Below are positions 41,370-54,008 of a stretch of 64,000 nt of DNA, piece by piece (positions within the stretch are counted from its first letter, which is position 1; every line of letters begins with the position of its first letter). The position numbers and the translations under genes were made by a program. The notes beneath the pieces were generated by a model. That model saw only the letters and a list, made by a program, of their open reading frames with translations. It made no database searches and was not told the origin of the DNA. Source of the DNA: Undaria pinnatifida (taxonomy: Eukaryota > Sar > Phaeophyceae > Laminariales > Alariaceae); assembly GCA_012845835.1 (NCBI GenBank), contig JABAKD010000009.1, positions 2,977,324 through 3,041,323 of the forward strand, written 5' to 3'.

Positions 41370-43700
41370 CGACGACTAGCTCTAGCATTTCGGCGTGATA
41401 TTGACTCAGTAACGTTCGTTGAGTCTGTAGCCCTACAAGTACCACGTTTCGGCATAATTGTCGGCGGTTTTTTTTTTTTTTATACGTCTGTCCTAGGTAG
41501 CGTGTTCGATGCGTTTATCATGGACGTATGCTTTGGGTAGTTACAACTGAGTCTTGTTAATACATGTAGTTATAATTTTCATTTCTGAATAGACTCCGTC
41601 GAGAGAACGAAGTAACCCTTACATGACAATATTCAAAGTGAACAGTCCTTATAATTAAGAATTCTAATATTCTCATATGTATCGTAAAGTCTTGGTCACG
41701 TATTTGAAAAAGACGTTGTAACCTACGTACGCAGCTTGAACACTTTCATGCTTATATACACTCTCTATCAAACCCACAAACACCCAGTCATTAATCGACA
41801 TGCACAGCAGTCCATCTACCTCTCCATACTCATATAAGATACACCCGCTTCCCAACCCACAAACATCTCAACGTAGTATATGTAATCCACACACCTTTTT
41901 TTGTTTAACTGGAATCCACGAGTCCATGGCATCACATTACACACACGTAACTCATATCTCAAGATGCCCATACACATTGTTTACTCAGGTACGACGGAGA
42001 ATTACATTCTCATGCTTCATGTATATAGCTATGCCTACGTGACTACGTCTCTACTTGTCCACGCAAACCCCCCCCTCTACACTTTTGTATCTTTCCATAA
42101 ACGGTGGTTGCTCAGTTGTCTGTATGACCCTTTGTAAAAATATGAGTTTGAGGGACAGGCGAAGTGGCCCTTCCCTAAAAATAAAGAATAACTTCTGTGA
42201 TTTAATCGATTAATCCAAAAATCATGTAACGTACAATGACGTACCCACTCATCACTCATTATTAGTCTATCATGCCAGGGTGCTTGATCTTCTCCTTCGA
42301 TAGGGTGCTTGATCTTCCCCTTCGATACATGTCCAAACTCCCTCAGTGACCAACCACACTCACGTACAACTGAGCCATGCGCTGTCAATAATCGGCTTTA
42401 TCGGTGACATTTGAAAAAACGATTTGCGGAAATTATGGAGTTTTCTCCGCAACTAACCTTGGCATAACCATGTCTAATCATATCCATCATCAACTTAGCT
42501 GCTGCTACATGAAAGAAATGGAGTTGCCAGCACAAAATTGGAAATCGATAAAGTTGGCAATGGTGGGTCGCATACAAACACTTTTTTGGTTATCGTGTTC
42601 AAGTGTGAGGGTATCTACGGCACTTCATCAGTGCCTCCATGTCGTCCTGTTTATCATGCGTCCGAATTTGCGACTCTACAGCCGTTCTTTGAAGAATCTT
42701 CATAATATCCAGAAAATGCGCCGTTTGCACTCTTTCTTAAATAGTAGCTTAGGGGTTCGCAACCTTCTTACCGTCGTCATCTAGGATGTGTTCCGGATAC
42801 ATTCTACCATACATCCCCCCCTCCCCTCCTTCCCGCTTGATTATTTTTTCAAAAGTAAGCATTTTGCTTTTTGGTAGGACTAGTGCTACCGTGAGTATGT
42901 AATCTACCAATCTGTGAGTGTTACTGCCGTACTCTTCAGTAAACTCTAAAGGTCAAAGAGGTTCAATGTTGTCTCTAATATCGAGCAAATATCTATTCAT
43001 GATAATTTGTAGGACTTGAGTTCATGCATAAACGCAAAATCGGTTGCTAAATATGCCCGATGATAGCTTATATACCTCTTCTCCAAATTGTACAAACCCT
43101 ATGTCAAATATGAAGTTAGTTCGCCCAACAGTTTAGCTCGACCGACATTATATTCCTTGTTTTGTTGTTGGTCATTTCATCAGCATTTACAGAGGGGTTG
43201 AGAGACCAGTGTACTTAGTTGATATTTGGTTCCTTTTCATCATTTTCGTGACTTAGAGAATAAAACATAATAATAGCAACAGACACGTGATGCGATAGAG
43301 GTAAAGCTTTTGAGCAAAGCCATTCTTCTTTAAACGAAGGGCCTTCCTTACTTCGGAACTCGTTGAAACGAGATTCTGGTAGATCAGTACGATTACTATT
43401 GATACAGAGGCCATGGGGTTGGTGATCGGAGTTTATCATTAGTTTTGCTTTGGTTAGGTACAACATATAATCCTGATATACGGAGGTGTAAAAGACAAAA
43501 GGTGCACTTGCTCGACAGACGAATGTTGAATAACAACATTACTGCAACCCCTAGCGTTGGCGACGGAGGGCACTGACGCTGGAAAGTGTTGTATGTGTAT
43601 TGGGGACGGCGGTGGATAGCAATGACGTTGGAAAACATGCTAGTCACTGCGTAATCTAGACAACCTGCGTGCAGGGTTTTTTTCATTTTTCATTCTTGAC
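41370..43700. other. Unassigned, AT-rich; small tandem duplication
   Basis: No gene is recognised. Two adjacent copies of AGGGTGCTTGATCTTCYCCT lie at 42,277-42,326. A poly-T run lies near 41,467-41,481. Confidence 0.4.
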
Positions 43701-46059
43701 GGTAACCATGATGGTTTTCGAGCTAGATCAAATGTTGCGGGGTGGAAATAAAACCATAAATCCGCACCGGTGGAATGGTCGCATTGCGTAGTGCAAATAT
43801 GGCAAGTCATCAATGAGGCATTTTCGACGGAATCCACGTCGCTGTCTCTTGAATGGCCACACAAGGAATCACTTGGCGTTGCCACCCATAGGCAAGATCG
43901 TAGGCACAAGGAGCCGAAGTGTGTCTTACGAGAAGTTCTCGGAAGGAAACCGTTCACACGACATGCGACTGCCCCAACAAGTCATGGAGGTTGGCGTCAG
44001 GAGAAAGCTATGCCTGGCTAGTTGATGAAACCGCGACGTTCTCCGTCTTAGCATAGTAGGCATTCGAGGGTGTGTCGTAATATGACTAAGACGGTGGATA
44101 ACCTGAATACCCCCCCCCCCCCGCTACCAGCCCCGCTTGTGCCATCTCCGCTTTTTCAGCTGTTGTATTGATGGCGAACAAAAAATAATCTTTTTGGCCG
44201 ACAACGTCCAGTATGACGGAGGCCATATTAACGTGCGCCCTCTACAAGGTCACACATTATTGTTGAGGCTGGGTTTTCCATAACGGCGATGGTACAGTAT
44301 AAAATTGGGATATTCTCTCGTTTTCACCACTGACTTTGGGTCGTCGAAATGAGCAACAAAATATACCTTGTGGGAGCAGCGTATGAATTAGTGCGACGCG
44401 TGCGTGTCGCCAAACCGCTTCTAGCACCGTAATTGTTGTAGTTTCCCGCGTGATGGGGCTCTGGCATGCTCCATAACCAAAATATAAGAGTGCCCAGGTC
44501 GACAACAGCCGTCGTCCGGTAACCAATGCCTTTTGCGTTTCTACCAATAGAAGCTACGGTCGCGGGTAGAATTGTACGCTAAAACGACTGACAACAAGAT
44601 CACAGCACATTATACTTTCATCGAGTAAATTTTTTGGTTGATGTATGAAACAGAAAAAAACGAGGTCGCTAAACCGCAGTCTCGACTACGTACATTACGT
44701 GTGGTGTGTTTTGTGCCTGAAGCACGCATTGGAACCTCGTCAGCAGTCCCCGGTACTCGTTGTACAGATTTCAAGAACAGCTTGACCTCCGCCCGAGAAC
44801 TGGCAAACGTTACACGCAAAGAAATGTTATTGTATGGATCGGCAGCAACGTCAAACGGTTTCCACCACGAACAGGTTGAGGAAATAGGCGACGCACGGAT
44901 TTTAGTGCGTCACGTCTGATGAGGGCCGTTCTTTAGGTCCAGCACATAATATTGCGACACGTATGGGCAATGCGCCCATTGGTCACTCCAAAAAAATACA
45001 GCGCGCTTGTGGACATTGTTTGCATGGATGAAAAATTTTACGAAATAGAGTATGCGCTGGAGATCATTAGGGAGAGATGTCATGAGCGTATCGCCGTAGT
45101 GTCCCCTTGGTAGTGCCAGCATGTGCCAGCCGTAAACACCGGCCGTATACCGGCGACCTGCGCTACTCAGAATGTTGGAACTACTCGATGTTTGCTTGTA
45201 TGCCAATCGACTTCACATGTGCGGGAGCGGGCAACCGACACGTTTCAACCTGCAACACTGGAGGACCTCTACTGGTTATCAATGATGGGAAAACTGGATG
45301 TTAGCGAGACATACAGCCTGCTACCTGCGCGTATCGGAGAGTACGCGGACATCACTGAGGCCGCATCGTTATGGCTAATGCCTATATGCAGTTCCCATGC
45401 AATCACGTGGGTTTCGCACTACTCACGGCAACATCTCGTCGGTCAATAGCACGCAGGATGGCTCGTTTGTCTCTGGCCTCCAACACTACATCATTTGGGT
45501 ATCGATTTGGTCGCGTATTAAACATTTTGCTGATGGTACAATAGTTTGTATACAACGTGTTAGGGAGTACAATTTTCTCTCACTGTTTCGAGTGACTCTC
45601 GGGACATGTACGGGTAAGTCCATGACCGATATATTGAGCATTTCCTCATGTGATAACTCTCAAACTATTGCATGGTGGACAAACGCACTCTGAGCCTACG
45701 AGGAGAGGTCCTCGGAGCTGACACCACCGGGAACGCGGTCACGAGTCGATGCAATTCAAAAAAATATTCGTGAGGAACCCTACAGCGGCAAGAGGAACAT
45801 GACCGCATGGCGATGGCGGTGTCCATTCTGAATGTTGGGTTAACCACAGAGGTGGAGGCCAATCCCGTGGCCGATTGACACCGGAGGTCAATGTCACAAT
45901 TGGTGGGGATAGACCGCCTAATGTGTTTAATGTTGTTGTTTCCATCGAGCAAATTCAACATTTTTTTTGCCTGCTCCGGATTACGACTAGCAAATACGTA
46001 TCACATACGAAAATGGAGGAGACCAAACGCTGGTGGGGGGTCGAGAGCTTTCAGACTCG

Positions 46060-46146
46060 GAGACTCATGTGATGGTAGCTGCTGCGGTCCACGATGACGA
46101 GGCTACCGTCGATCTCTCGGACGAGGAGCTGAAGAAAGCGCTTTAA
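46060..46146 (+). other. Acidic protein tail (possible terminal exon)
   Basis: A plus frame ending at TAA 46,144-46,146 reads SDSETHVMVAAAVHDDEATV, DLSDEELKKAL. The dense acidic composition is unlike the neighbouring random frames. Short, with no family. Confidence 0.25.
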
Positions 46147-47596
46147 CCGTTCCCTTATGTCGATGTTTTAATGATGAGTGATGAGGGATTTTGCCGCTAG
46201 GTATTCTTTGTGGTAAAAAAAAGGAATTGATGCGAGCGATCTACCTTACACCTTAGGGTGCTGATTAAAAACATTGCGTTGCAGAAATACCATGCGAATA
46301 ACCAGCTCACGTAGGGGGTGAATCCCGAAGGTCGACAGTAGAGGCTGAACTGAGCCACTGAAATTGCGCCCCCACGGCGGAAAAGAAGATGCGATTTGAT
46401 GTCGAAACGCATAATCATGCCACACTGTTTAGCATGATTGCCAAGCAGCAACGGGGCCAAGTTGTAATTGAGGCCAACGCTGCAGCAGGCTGTCGACCGG
46501 CAAAGCGTCGTGACGCTAGGTCAGTGGTTGCTATAGAGATGAGGCCGCAGGGAAGTGTTGCTGGCTGGCACAACTAACCTGAGAGTGCCAAGGCCGCTGG
46601 CGTAAAGGCAGTTCGGAAACGTTGATAGGTCAAAAACGAGTGTTTCGGTTGTGTCATGAAAGTTGAAAAGCAGATGGGAATTGCCACTAACGCCAGCAGG
46701 GTAAGCGGCAGAAAGGGGTCTTTGGCCAGGGCCACGGCCAGACGACCAAGAAACAGCAGCAGTATTCAAGCGGCCCCACTAAGCACGCTCAAAGCGAGAT
46801 TACCAGGATGACCCCTGCATGTGGCACTAATAGAGTCAGTGGGAACGCGGCCGCCGTCTGCAGCGGTGGTTACCGCGAAGACCGAATCTGGTGCGCCTGA
46901 AGCAATTACAGAAGCATACCAACTACGTCCACATTCGCGCGTGTTGCTGGAGAGAGGGGTGTCGCTTGATAACTGGATCACTATCATGGTGCAGCACAAG
47001 TCTTTCAAACGGTCCTGACCACAAATTTCAATGCTAGTTTTTCATACCGTTCCGGTGCAGCCACAGGAAGCCGCGTCGCAGTAGTGGTGTGGAGATTTCA
47101 ACACCATTTCTCCTCCGCGTATCTCGGTCGTGTAAAAAGCAACATCCGGTGACACAAGGTTGCATTCGATGGAGAACGAACAGCATTTGGAGTAACGGGC
47201 GCACCATCTCCCGTTGGCCTCTTACGGATTCTGGTAATTTCGCGGCTGCTGAGGTCAAGGGGTATGGATTGTGGTCCAGGTATTACAACATTGACCGAGA
47301 AAATTGTAGAGGGTGTGCGGGGACAGCTGAGAGTGATGCAATCCACGTGAACAATTGCGTTTGTGCGGCAAGCGCGTGTGGTGACGTAATTGATCCAAAA
47401 GGGTGATATTTAGACGAAATTGTGTCCCCAATGATACTCCATGGGGACCGTGACCGTTTGCCGTCCTCTGGATCACCTTCGCCCGGGGAGACGATGTGGT
47501 AATCATCAGGTAGTAGAGGGCTATGGGAGACGACACGCGACATCGACGTCGTGACGCAGCTCGAGGCATCTGCACGGAAGGCGTGTAGGCGTCAAG

Positions 47597-47857
47597 GTGG
47601 ACGTTACAGCTCATGCCATGGGTGAGTCCAACGCTGGTGCTGTGCTATGGGTGGCGATTGCAATCACGGCGTTCGGACTGGGCGTCGATGCGCCAGGTGA
47701 GGTGGACGTTGACGTCACACTGACTTTGCGATCTCAACGATCAATGACCTTACAGGATCGTGTGCGCGTGTTTGAGGTGTTGATCGACAACGCTGTCGAC
47801 CATGGTTTCCCAGCTGACTGTGCCAAGATGTTGCGCGATAGTGTTTGTCGCAAGTGA
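47597..47857 (+). other. Possible transposase N-terminal HTH remnant
   Basis: A plus frame of about 86 codons contains LTLRSQRSMTLQDRVRVFEV, LIDNAVDHGFPADCAKMLRD. The layout (Arg before a helix, then a short linker and a second helix) resembles the leading helix-turn-helix of Tc1/IS630-like transposases of oomycetes and algae. Downstream HMIVWLRRSARMVRKIP may continue it. No DDE triad was found. Low confidence. Confidence 0.2.
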
Positions 47858-48499
47858 CATGAAGTATTCAATCTTGCGATTCAGCACGACCCATCTGCAA
47901 GCGTGGAGCACATGATCGTTTGGCTACGACGCAGTGCAAGGATGGTGCGGAAAATCCCCCATCCGACCGTACTGGCTGACGGTGGAATGCGGCAGTTTTG
48001 CCGCAACCGCCCCCGGTGACGACGACGATCGTCGTTTAACTTGGTCTGGGAAGAGTTGGAGGAGGCGCCGAGCACCTGGGAACCGGTGTCGGGCGTGTTT
48101 CTGTACCCAGATGGGCGAACAACGAAAGACCTCAAGGCGCTGCGGTTACAGGCGGGACGAAGAAGCGCGGATTCATGCGGTGGTATGTTTTGTGTTTGTG
48201 ATAATGTCTTGGTTTGGGGAGGTCCGGATTTTTGAGATACATGTTTTCAGTTTTTTCTTAGTTATGAATCTGGAACCTCTCTGACCTGGTGTTTGTGCGT
48301 AGGTCGTCGATAGAGTATGACGCCGCCACAGCTGGCGGTTTGTCGCCGAGCCCGTGTTTGGACGGGTTTTGTCCGGGGTTCGTGATCACATTTACGGGTG
48401 GCGATTGTACTCTAACAAACATTGCGTGTGTGGTCCACAATTCGGCAAGGGTGCATGCGAAATTGAACCCGTGGGGCCAGTGGTGGGTTGTTAGGTTGA

Positions 48500-50040
48500 A
48501 GGTACGTAGATGACGCTGCGGCCCCTGAAAAACCTCATTATTCACTGTCGGTACACCCGGTAGACCGTAGGCCGTGGCGAACTTGACCAAACCCTATTGG
48601 CCTTGATCACTGGTTAATGTACGGCAAGTTTTGATTGTCAAAGCTTCACTGTATGAGAAAACTTTGCCTCGTAGCTCGAGAAGAGACTTTCGAATGCGCT
48701 GGCCCGCTGTGGTCGCATAATTGTTTTGGGTTTGGCACAGGAAGTAGTTGGATAATATTTGAGGTAGAGTTCCATTTTCCCTGTTTGCGTTTGAAGTCAC
48801 TCTTTAAAGTTGGATGGAGAGTCCCCTTGCCAGTAGCAAAAAAAGACAGATACTGCTAGGTGCTTTCCTTCTTTCTGTCAATATCTCGCAGGAAAAAGGA
48901 AAAGACCAACACAAGGATTAAACTTACGCCTCCGGCAAGTTGTGTGGCCTTGCATTACGCAACCCGTCCAACATTTGATACTATATTCGTAAACAGTGCC
49001 TAAAAGTAGTAACCAAAGATGATGGTGTTACTCCTTCATTTCGCCCTCTGGTTGTAGACGGGCATCCGGGTATTTTTTGTGTATTGTAACGCTATAATTT
49101 TCTCTTGGCGAAAAGTATATGAGGTGCCAAGACAACTACAGAAAGGATAACGGCAAATGAAAGAAAAACCTTCCCCACGGTGAAATGGCGACTTCGGTCC
49201 GGGCGAGCATAGCTCAAGCAGCCAAGCGTTTCAATACGCTAGACAAGTAAGAGGCAAGCGCAGTTGTCTCAAGAGAAACGTTGAGAGAGAGTCCAGGCGG
49301 CAGAGCCAGAACAAGAGCAACGCTGACACGCTTTTCGAGGTGTTGAGCAACACCAGTGCCAGCAGTTTGTGACACCCTCGAAGTATCCAACTCCCATACC
49401 CAATGTTCGACCCTGTGCTATACCCAATGAATGATGAGTGGTTTGACTTTGCAGTCGACGTGGCACGCGGGAATATATATGGGAGACACGGTGCTTTACG
49501 AAGTTCAACTGGTCCGAGAAGGACTTTTCGTCATGAAATCGAACTGTTGAAAATACTCCCGCGTCGGAGAACAGGGTAAGCAAGTTTTCGCCGAAGAGCA
49601 AACGGCCCAAGAAATAATTTGGCTACGGCGAAACAAACCTCAGTAATCTTCACATATTTTGAATGGATGAAAAAAAGTTTTGACTACACGTTCGGCGAAA
49701 CATAAATGATGTCTACGGCGAAAAGGGAGCGTTACGATAGTTTTTCTCCTTTATCGGAAAAAGGTGCAGCACAGAGAAACCAAGGGTGCCGCAAGCCGCA
49801 CATTGACTTCGGATGTGATGCGCGAAGAGGAATAAGCGAAACGCGAGCACTAGCGCACCGCCGCACGTTCTGAGTATAATGATGGCCACAGTTACATTGT
49901 GTTTAGTACGACTACACCCACTTGTGTTTATTTCCGAACTACCTATAGTCGGGACATATACCCGGTACTCTGTACGTACGTATATGTACCTTTGATAATA
50001 TTGGGCATCTGCATTGTGCATGCAGGTATAATCTATAATC
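48500..50040. other. Unassigned; one minus-strand frame
   Basis: A 113-codon minus frame (49,610-49,269) reads MGRLLFGENLLTLFSDAGVF, STVRFHDEKSFSDQLNFVKH, then becomes less protein-like. No family or second copy. I see nothing else. Confidence 0.3.
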
Positions 50041-50044
50041 GTAT

Positions 50045-50445
50045 ACACCCCCCCCCTCCGCCCCCCCGCTATTGATTGCAGCTCCTGAAGCACATCACCC
50101 TCCTCTGAAATATATCGAACGGAACTTCAAAATATCACCCCCCTCTAACATGCCCGCTCACCCCCCTTTGACAAAATCACCTCTCGGTGGAAAATATCGT
50201 TGCCTGAAAATTTTACCCCCCCCACATCCACTCAAACAGCGGGATTATTATGTGGGGTTCAAGGGTGGAATTTGTCTCCGTTGTATGTTGTCAACGATGA
50301 TATACACCGCCATCTTCCCGGCGATACACTGTGCAGGGGTTGAAATAGCCCCCCCCGCCCCCCCCCTTTATGTTTTGCTTCTGATATGTCCCCCTTTCTT
50401 AAAATTTATTTGACTGTTTGAAAGCACCCCCCCTCCTCCCCGATA
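50045..50445 (+). repeat. Spaced C-tract region
   Basis: At least eight runs of five to ten C occur every 30-60 bp, several after AAAATATCA or GAAATAG-type lead-ins, and GATACACTG occurs twice. It looks like a diverged minisatellite with C-tracts. The opposite strand would be G-quadruplex-prone. Confidence 0.75.
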
Positions 50446-50488
50446 CACTGCATGAAGCGTGAGCTCTACGATATGGAAGATGTTTCGT

Positions 50489-51111
50489 TCACACTAAAGG
50501 TGCGCCTGCTGAAGGCCGAGGTGATGGATACCCTGCTTTACGGGCTTTTGGCTCGGAATCACTGCAAGGGGCACTTTGTTGACCTCCGAACCGCACATTA
50601 AAAACATCCTCTTCACCTATATTGGATTCCAGCGCCGACAACGCGCCGTCCACCATATATCGACCGCCAAGACCCTCAACACAATGTGAAAACGTTGTGA
50701 CGACCACCTCTTCTTTGCGGGAGCAGTACAACGGACGACAACTGAGCGGCTGACTCATCGGGTGATGTTCGGGACGATGGTTGGTGTGGGGACAACCCGG
50801 GACCAGGCCGACCAGAAAAGAAATAGCCCCAATCTGTAGCAGACGATATCAACGCATTCAACGGAGAACCCCCCTTTGCTGTTAGGAGCAAAGACTGTGC
50901 TATGGTCGAGGGCGGCCAAGAAGACTCGTAGAAACCGGTACCGGGGGGTCGTCGACGCGGCGGGCCGCTTCATGACAAAATGACACAAGACTGAGGCGGA
51001 TAGAAGCGGGCTAATCCAAGCAACAGTGGGCACCAAGAACAGCAACGAGGGGAAACTGGATGGGGGGGAGCCGATACAGCTGTAAACGAGCGCCGACTCG
51101 AAATGGTGCAT
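50489..51111 (-). pseudogene. Two abutting minus-strand frames (possible broken gene, unknown)
   Basis: The first frame (51,111-50,755, 118 codons) starts at ATG, is hydrophobic near its N-terminus (SLLFLVPTVAWISPLLSASV) and ends NITR. The second (50,758-50,489, 89 codons) begins at an ATG overlapping that stop as ATGA and includes EEVVVTTFSHCVEGLGGRYM, VDGALSALESNIGEEDVFNV. In a eukaryote an ATGA overlap more likely marks one frameshifted gene than an operon. The block is GC-richer than its flanks. No family recognised. Confidence 0.3.
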
Positions 51112-51179
51112 GGTGTGGCAAGTTACCGGTTTGACTAATATGTGGAGCGTGTTGAAGTACTATGGTATAGCCCTAAACC

Positions 51180-52300
51180 CTATAGTGAGCGGTAGTGTTT
51201 TATTTTGTTTGTATTCGTGGAGATCAAAGGGGGGAGCGCGGACGTGGCAGTGATGACATTTACCTGTTGTCTTGCTCACTTTGTTTATTTTGACTGCCAT
51301 ATTTGTTCTATATTCTCGTGTTTCCCTTTCCGCCGGCCTTATGACATAGCCATTTGTAAGGTTATCAGTGGGGCACTAATCCTGTTGACCACTTGCGGAA
51401 GGTCAACCAATCGCTTACCCAAACTAAGCCTTATAACACCGGTATCTTCCTCTTCTTCCTACTCTTTCGTCTATGCAACAGTTAGCTGTTTCCCTTCACC
51501 AGCACGTGGGTTGATTCTCTGGCAGCCTTTATGGCTTTCTTCAGAGCCCCAGGCGTTTTTTTTTTTTGTTCATTTTCTTTCCTTATATAATGGTCTCGCT
51601 CGTGTTGTTGTGCTGTCGTACCCGGTATCTCGGCATTTCACTTGCTTTATGTTCATTATTCATCCATTGATATTGTTGTTTACCCTGTCTCACAGAAACC
51701 TTTCATGTCTAAATAAATAAGATGAATAATAAGTGCGGACGCCGGGTGTACTCAAGACATATAACAAACAATCTTCTGGTCATGCTACCGGCTGTGCTGT
51801 AGTTCTTTTTTTTTATTCAGGAAAGTTTAGGAGTATGAACAAGAGGGATTGTTCCAGAACGGAAAATTGCACCCCAGCAAACATCACGGCAGGGTATCGG
51901 TACACATGGCTTGGAGCCCAGCGACCGGTTCGTACCCTCCACGCAGACTACCGACTGCGTAGAGGCTGCTGTGCTGATGCTGCTGTTGCTGTGCGGGTGA
52001 CTGCGGCGTGATTTTCTGGTACTATCTCGTGGGTTGATAATGTGCTCAGCTGCTGGGAACAAAACAAAACGGTTTGAAGGCTCTGATGACAATGATGTTT
52101 GATGTATGTAGATAATTGGGTTGGATTGGGTTTCATGCCAGAGCAAGGGGAGACGGGACAGAGATGAAAATCAATGTGAAACGATTTTGAAGTGCAGACC
52201 TAGGACCTGTCATCGATTACCACGTCATATTGTACAGCAACAGTAGATATTACAAGGCAAGATGTGTGTTTCAGATCTTGTCGAGATCTTGGGTGTAACA
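51180..52300. other. Unassigned
   Basis: A pyrimidine-rich stretch (51,240-51,720) gives a long hydrophobic frame without an ATG start. No recognised gene. Confidence 0.35.
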
Positions 52301-52307
52301 TGAATAA

Positions 52308-52724
52308 ATGATTATGAAACTCTCGAGTGTGTCCGTGAGCATACCTGGTCATCCGAGCGATGTCTCACGAACCACAAACATTTATCTGGATAGTTTAGTT
52401 GAAGACCAAGGGTTGTATCTGTGCCGTCCTCCTTGCAAGCTCGGAAGTGGCCAACAACACCGATGGCGTAACATGCAAAAACGGCAGCTCAAGCAGGACA
52501 CAAGAAGGGTTTGGGAGGGCTTATCGAGGCTTAAAAACGGGGTAGACCGGCTTCTTCAAGAGTGGAGACCGTCTGCCTCAGAGATGGAGACGGGCTGCTC
52601 TCGGGTTAAGAAAGACGCACCGCGTCTTTGGACTGCCTTGTCCTCCTGTCTTTGGATATTGGAGATCTTGAAACTCAAAATGTTTGCGGGTGTTCATTCA
52701 CCGGTGTGGCTTTTTGATTATTGA
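52308..52724 (+). CDS. Possible coiled-coil exon (unknown)
   Basis: A 138-codon plus frame from ATG. The middle and end look like genuine protein: MQKRQLKQDTRRVWEGLSRL, KNGVDRLLQEWRPSASEMET, GCSRVKKDAPRLWTALSS, with heptad-like Leu/Trp spacing. The first 50 codons are less convincing. There is no homolog in the window. On the opposite strand at 52,768-53,013 another frame ends in a Gln run. Unrecognised; could be an exon or a chance frame. Confidence 0.25.
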   Translation: MIMKLSSVSVSIPGHPSDVSRTTNIYLDSLVEDQGLYLCRPPCKLGSGQQHRWRNMQKRQLKQDTRRVWEGLSRLKNGVDRLLQEWRPSASEMETGCSRVKKDAPRLWTALSSCLWILEILKLKMFAGVHSPVWLFDY

Positions 52725-53299
52725 GCAGACTGTTGAAAATATTCAAGAACGCCGAAAGGCCACGCTACTACTGCTGCTGTTGGGCTGCAAACAGGCTTTG
52801 CTGCGGGCCAGGGGTAGGGCCGGTAGAGTCATCCGCTCCTGTGGCGTTGGCGTGGGTGTAGTTTTTGTGGTGCGTTGCATTTGTGTGTGGGCCAAACCTC
52901 GTCGGTATCCAGGAACATGCGACGAGCCGGCTGTCACGTGTTCGTAGCAACGAGCTAAATTTGCGACGCTTCGGGCACTTTTGATGACGCGTCTCCCTGT
53001 CTGCCGTGGTCAATTCGGCAGAGCGTCCACCAGGAACCTGGCAGCCTCTTCGGGGGAGTGATTGACTTCTGTGGATGCCGTCTGGGTTGTTCGGGATGTC
53101 CTGTAGTAGATAATGAGTGCCTTGATGTGTTGGTGTCCTGGCTGCCTGGTCGAATTTTCAATGTTTTCATGTGGGATTCTACTACCAGGTATGTATTTAT
53201 TCCCTCGCAAACTGGGCCATCGCTTTACATTATCAAGTTCTTATTTCTTCGATTTGCCTCCCCCTACAGCACAAACCATGATCTAAATCCCTAATGCAA

Positions 53300-53690
53300 G
53301 TGGCTTCATCTGGTTGACTACATTATCCCGCCTTGTTCGTGCCCGGTCTTTCAATACTTTCTTCCGTAAAGCTCTATCAGCCATGGCCAGTAACCTTGTT
53401 TCTGGCGTATTCCATATATTCAAGTATTTTTTCAACATGCTCATGTCACCAATTTCTAAAAATGGGTACGTTCCTAGTCACGGCCCTTATACGATAATCA
53501 ATTTCTCGTCGTACTTGATCATCCCATAATTTCATTTTGCTGGTGCCATCTACAGTGTTCCAGTTGTTTTACGAAATACGCGCGTTTCCTTCCCATGCTT
53601 CCCTCGCATGTTCTTACTTTTGTTACGATCAAATTCATCAGAATGCATATTTCAAACTTAGTTTTTTTTTCTCACACTTTCACCTTCCGG
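53300..53690 (-). pseudogene. Non-LTR (LINE) reverse transcriptase, fragment 5 (middle part)
   Basis: Minus-strand pieces correspond to the post-RT region of the same LINE type: TGTL, stop, MAPAK (matching TVQMAPAK of fragment 1), then LGTYPFLEIGDMSMLKKYLN, TPETRLLAMADRALRKKVLK and DRARTRRDNVVNQ to a TAG near 53,285. DNA identity to 4960-5160 is clear (CTCGTCGTACTTGATCATCC; GCTGGTGCCATCT). It lies beyond the R1 body, so a second element, or a tandem arrangement, must be involved. Confidence 0.7.
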
Positions 53691-53719
53691 CTCTGGACAA
53701 GCCATGGCACAGGTGTCGT

Positions 53720-53976
53720 CAATTCTCCGACAAGGTTCTTGCCTTAATTTCTATCGCGAATAGGGTTCTGCAATCCCATTGCTCGTCTCTATCGTACCAA
53801 GTAGCAACTCTCTAGATATGAGTTTCGTACGGACCATCCTCTCGCCATCTGTTGGTGTTATGAGCGGAAAGCATATTTATCTGTCTATATTCAATTTCGT
53901 TTTAGTTTACTAAAAACTACCTGTTTTGGAAGGATAATGGAGGTGCGCATCGAATTGCGGTGAAGGCCACAAAATT

Positions 53977-54008
<32 letters not shown>

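Larger units (their letters stand above)
43700..48500. other. Unassigned region with weak coding traces
   Basis: GC content rises after about 45.1 kb and short frames with protein-like composition appear, chiefly on the plus strand, but none exceeds about 120 codons. I see no consistent gene model. A C12 run lies at 44,111-44,122. The two best traces are annotated separately. Confidence 0.3.

Noticed and set aside
51205-51720. 171-codon hydrophobic plus-strand frame
   Set aside because: No ATG start; pyrimidine-rich DNA encodes Phe/Leu/Ser by composition.
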